Shown here: positions 62,609 through 64,000 of the stretch, piece by piece
Layout of the letters: each line of letters starts with the position of its first letter
How positions within the stretch are numbered: position 1 is the stretch's first letter
Source: CAJCJE01 sp035948315
GTDB taxonomy: Bacteria > Actinomycetota > Actinomycetes > Mycobacteriales > Pseudonocardiaceae
DNA: 64,000 nt
Reading direction: 5' to 3'
NCBI GenBank assembly: GCA_035948315.1
Contig: DASZJG010000009.1
Span: 1 to 64,000, forward strand
The notes under the pieces: model-generated
Told to the model about the DNA's origin: nothing
The model's database searches: none
Seen by the model: only the letters and a program-made list of their open reading frames with translations
Position numbers and translations under genes: made by a program

Positions 62609-64000
62609 ATGACAACAAACGTCGAGGTCGCACCGGTTACCCCGGCGCACACCGCTCGCCACCGGGCTGCCACGACAGGTACCACCCGGATGAACCCCGC
62701 CGGTCTCACCTCGGCCGGCCTGATCACGGTCCTCATCGGCGCCGCGCTGCCGATCATCGACTTCTTCATCGTCAACGTCGCCCTGCCGACCATCGACACC
62801 ACGCTGCACGCGTCCACCGCGACGCTGGAACTGGTGGTCGCCGGCTACGGCATCGCCTACGCCCTGCTGATGGTGCTGGGCGGACGGCTCGGCGACGCGT
62901 TCGGACGGCGCAAGCTGTTCACTGTCGGCCTGACCGCGTTCACCATCACCTCGCTGGCCTGCGGCATCGCGCCGACCGCGCTGACCCTGGTGCTCGCCAG
63001 GGTGGCGCAGGGGGCGTCGTCCGCGCTGATGCTGCCGCAGGTGCTGTCCACCATCCAGGCGACGACCACCGGTGAGCACCGCTCCCGCGCGCTGGGCATC
63101 TACGGCGCGGTCGGCGGCATCGGCACCGTGGTCGGGCAGCTGCTCGGCGGCGCGCTGGTGTCGGCCGACATCGCCGGACTGAGCTGGCGGCCGATCTTCC
63201 TGGTCAACGTGCCGATCGGCATCGTCGGCCTGCTGCTGGCCAAGCGCAACGTGCCGGAGACCCGCTCGGCCAACCCGATCGCGATCGACCGGCTCGGCAC
63301 GGCGGTGCTCGCCGTGGCCATGCTGACCCTGCTGGTGCCGCTGATGGAGGGCTCCGCAACCGGCTGGCCGCTGTGGATGTGGATCTCGCTGGGCGTGTTC
63401 CCGTTCGCCGCTGCCGCGTTCGTCCTGGTCGAGCGGCGCGCCGAGCGTGCCGGTCGGGTGCCGCTGCTGCCGCCGTCGATCATGCGGATGCCCAGCATGC
63501 GTCGCGGGCTCTCGGTGGCCGTGCCGTTCTTCGTCGGCTTCGGCGGCTTCATGTTCGTCTACGCGGTGACCCTGCAGGACGGCCTCGGCCTCGGGCCACT
63601 CGGTTCCGGCCTCGCGCTGACGCCGATGGCGATCGGCTTCTTCTCCACCTCGCTGATCTCCAGCAGGCTGGTGACCCGGTTCGGGTCGAAGGTGATCCCG
63701 ATGGGCACCGCGATCCAGGGCTTCGGCATCGCGACCATGATCGTGGTGACCCTGATCTCGTGGCCGCACCTCAACGTGCTGGTGCTGGCACCGAGCATGC
63801 TGGTCACCGGGCTCGGCCAGGGCATGGCCATGACCACCTTGTTCCGGGTGGTGCTCGCCCAGGTTCCGCAGGAGAGCGCGGGGGTGGGCAGCGGCGCGCT
63901 GGCCACCACCCAGCAGACCTCGCTCGCGCTGGGCGTTGCCATCCTCGGCACCCTGTTCGGCACGTTGAGCGCGCCGACCGTGCTGGGCATGCGGAACGCG
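62609..64000 (+). CDS. DHA2-type MFS drug exporter (EmrB/QacA family), 3'-truncated
   Basis: Reads MTTNVEVAPVTPAHTARHRA from ATG 62609 to the window end, 464 residues without a stop. Twelve or so helices are visible. Motif A variant GGRLGDAFGRRKLFTVG follows helix 2, and DFFIVNVALPTID (helix 1, acidic residue of motif D1) is the DHA2 signature. Proton-driven efflux of drugs or metabolites. ATG lacks a ribosome site. Divergent from the XRE/MmyB gene. Confidence 0.9.
   Translation, partial: MTTNVEVAPVTPAHTARHRAATTGTTRMNPAGLTSAGLITVLIGAALPIIDFFIVNVALPTIDTTLHASTATLELVVAGYGIAYALLMVLGGRLGDAFGRRKLFTVGLTAFTITSLACGIAPTALTLVLARVAQGASSALMLPQVLSTIQATTTGEHRSRALGIYGAVGGIGTVVGQLLGGALVSADIAGLSWRPIFLVNVPIGIVGLLLAKRNVPETRSANPIAIDRLGTAVLAVAMLTLLVPLMEGSATGWPLWMWISLGVFPFAAAAFVLVERRAERAGRVPLLPPSIMRMPSMRRGLSVAVPFFVGFGGFMFVYAVTLQDGLGLGPLGSGLALTPMAIGFFSTSLISSRLVTRFGSKVIPMGTAIQGFGIATMIVVTLISWPHLNVLVLAPSMLVTGLGQGMAMTTLFRVVLAQVPQESAGVGSGALATTQQTSLALGVAILGTLFGTLSAPTVLGMRNA

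Overview
The window is about 64 kb of very GC-rich DNA with strong G/C bias at third codon positions, frequent GTG starts and many 4-base start/stop overlaps. Its gene families (DUF5753-type XRE regulators, DUF3558 lipoprotein, deazaflavin-dependent nitroreductase-like protein, Pls/PosA-type peptide synthetase, AftB-like GT-C protein, DUF1707 protein, many TetR/MarR/LacI regulators) point to a mycelial actinomycete. A Pseudonocardiales genus such as Amycolatopsis is my best guess, from family content only. No rRNA, tRNA or CRISPR array was recognised. Both window edges cut genes (cysN on the left, an MFS exporter gene on the right).

Layout. 1-1.8 kb: end of a sulfate-activation operon (cysN and a TauB/SsuB-type ABC ATPase). 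2.2-5.8 kb: a LacI regulator, a small helical protein and a GT-C membrane protein, with two clear intrinsic terminators. 5.8-14.4 kb (minus strand): a complete, tightly coupled hopanoid operon hpnC-hpnD-hpnE-prenyl synthase-shc-[hpnG::ispH fusion]-hpnH, with a MarR gene upstream in the opposite direction. 15-18.4 kb: a membrane-anchored Nudix-like protein, a PP2C-like protein and a LacI regulator. 18.4-19.2 kb: a decayed TetR gene and two tandem perfect hairpins. 19.2-26.2 kb: a long glutamyl-tRNA synthetase of the clostridial type, housekeeping-like enzymes, and a MarR-controlled four-helix membrane protein plus Tat-exported multicopper oxidase. 26.2-29.4 kb: XRE/TPR regulator, a GRDP-like protein with a Cys-rich tail, an APH-fold kinase and a broken LysM fragment. 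29.4-36 kb: two TetR/oxygenase pairs (carotenoid cleavage oxygenase and cytochrome P450), each with paired operators, plus an ImmA/IrrE-type protein, two GNATs and a DUF1707 protein.

36.5-45.3 kb: a poly-epsilon-lysine-synthetase-like enzyme (Pls/PosA family) translationally coupled to an M1 aminopeptidase, then XRE and MerR regulators and small proteins. 45.4-48.5 kb: a 1033-residue protein joining an Endonuclease-Q-like PHP nuclease to a UvrD helicase. 48.6-54.3 kb: a TetR/FAD-monooxygenase pair with a 31-bp palindrome, and a lactate-permease / PfkB kinase / class II aldolase group. 54.3-56.3 kb: an IS607-type element with a 9-bp inverted repeat at its ends and a frameshifted tnpB. 56.3-64 kb: DUF3558 lipoprotein, a large secreted phosphodiester-glycosidase plus metallophosphoesterase protein, an MBL-fold hydrolase, and an XRE/MmyB regulator divergent from a drug exporter.

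The most notable points are the EndoQ-UvrD fusion, the HpnG-IspH fusion inside the hopanoid operon, the Pls-like synthetase with its own aminopeptidase, the XRE / Cys-tail protein / kinase group, and a series of divergent regulator-enzyme pairs whose operators can be read directly as palindromes.
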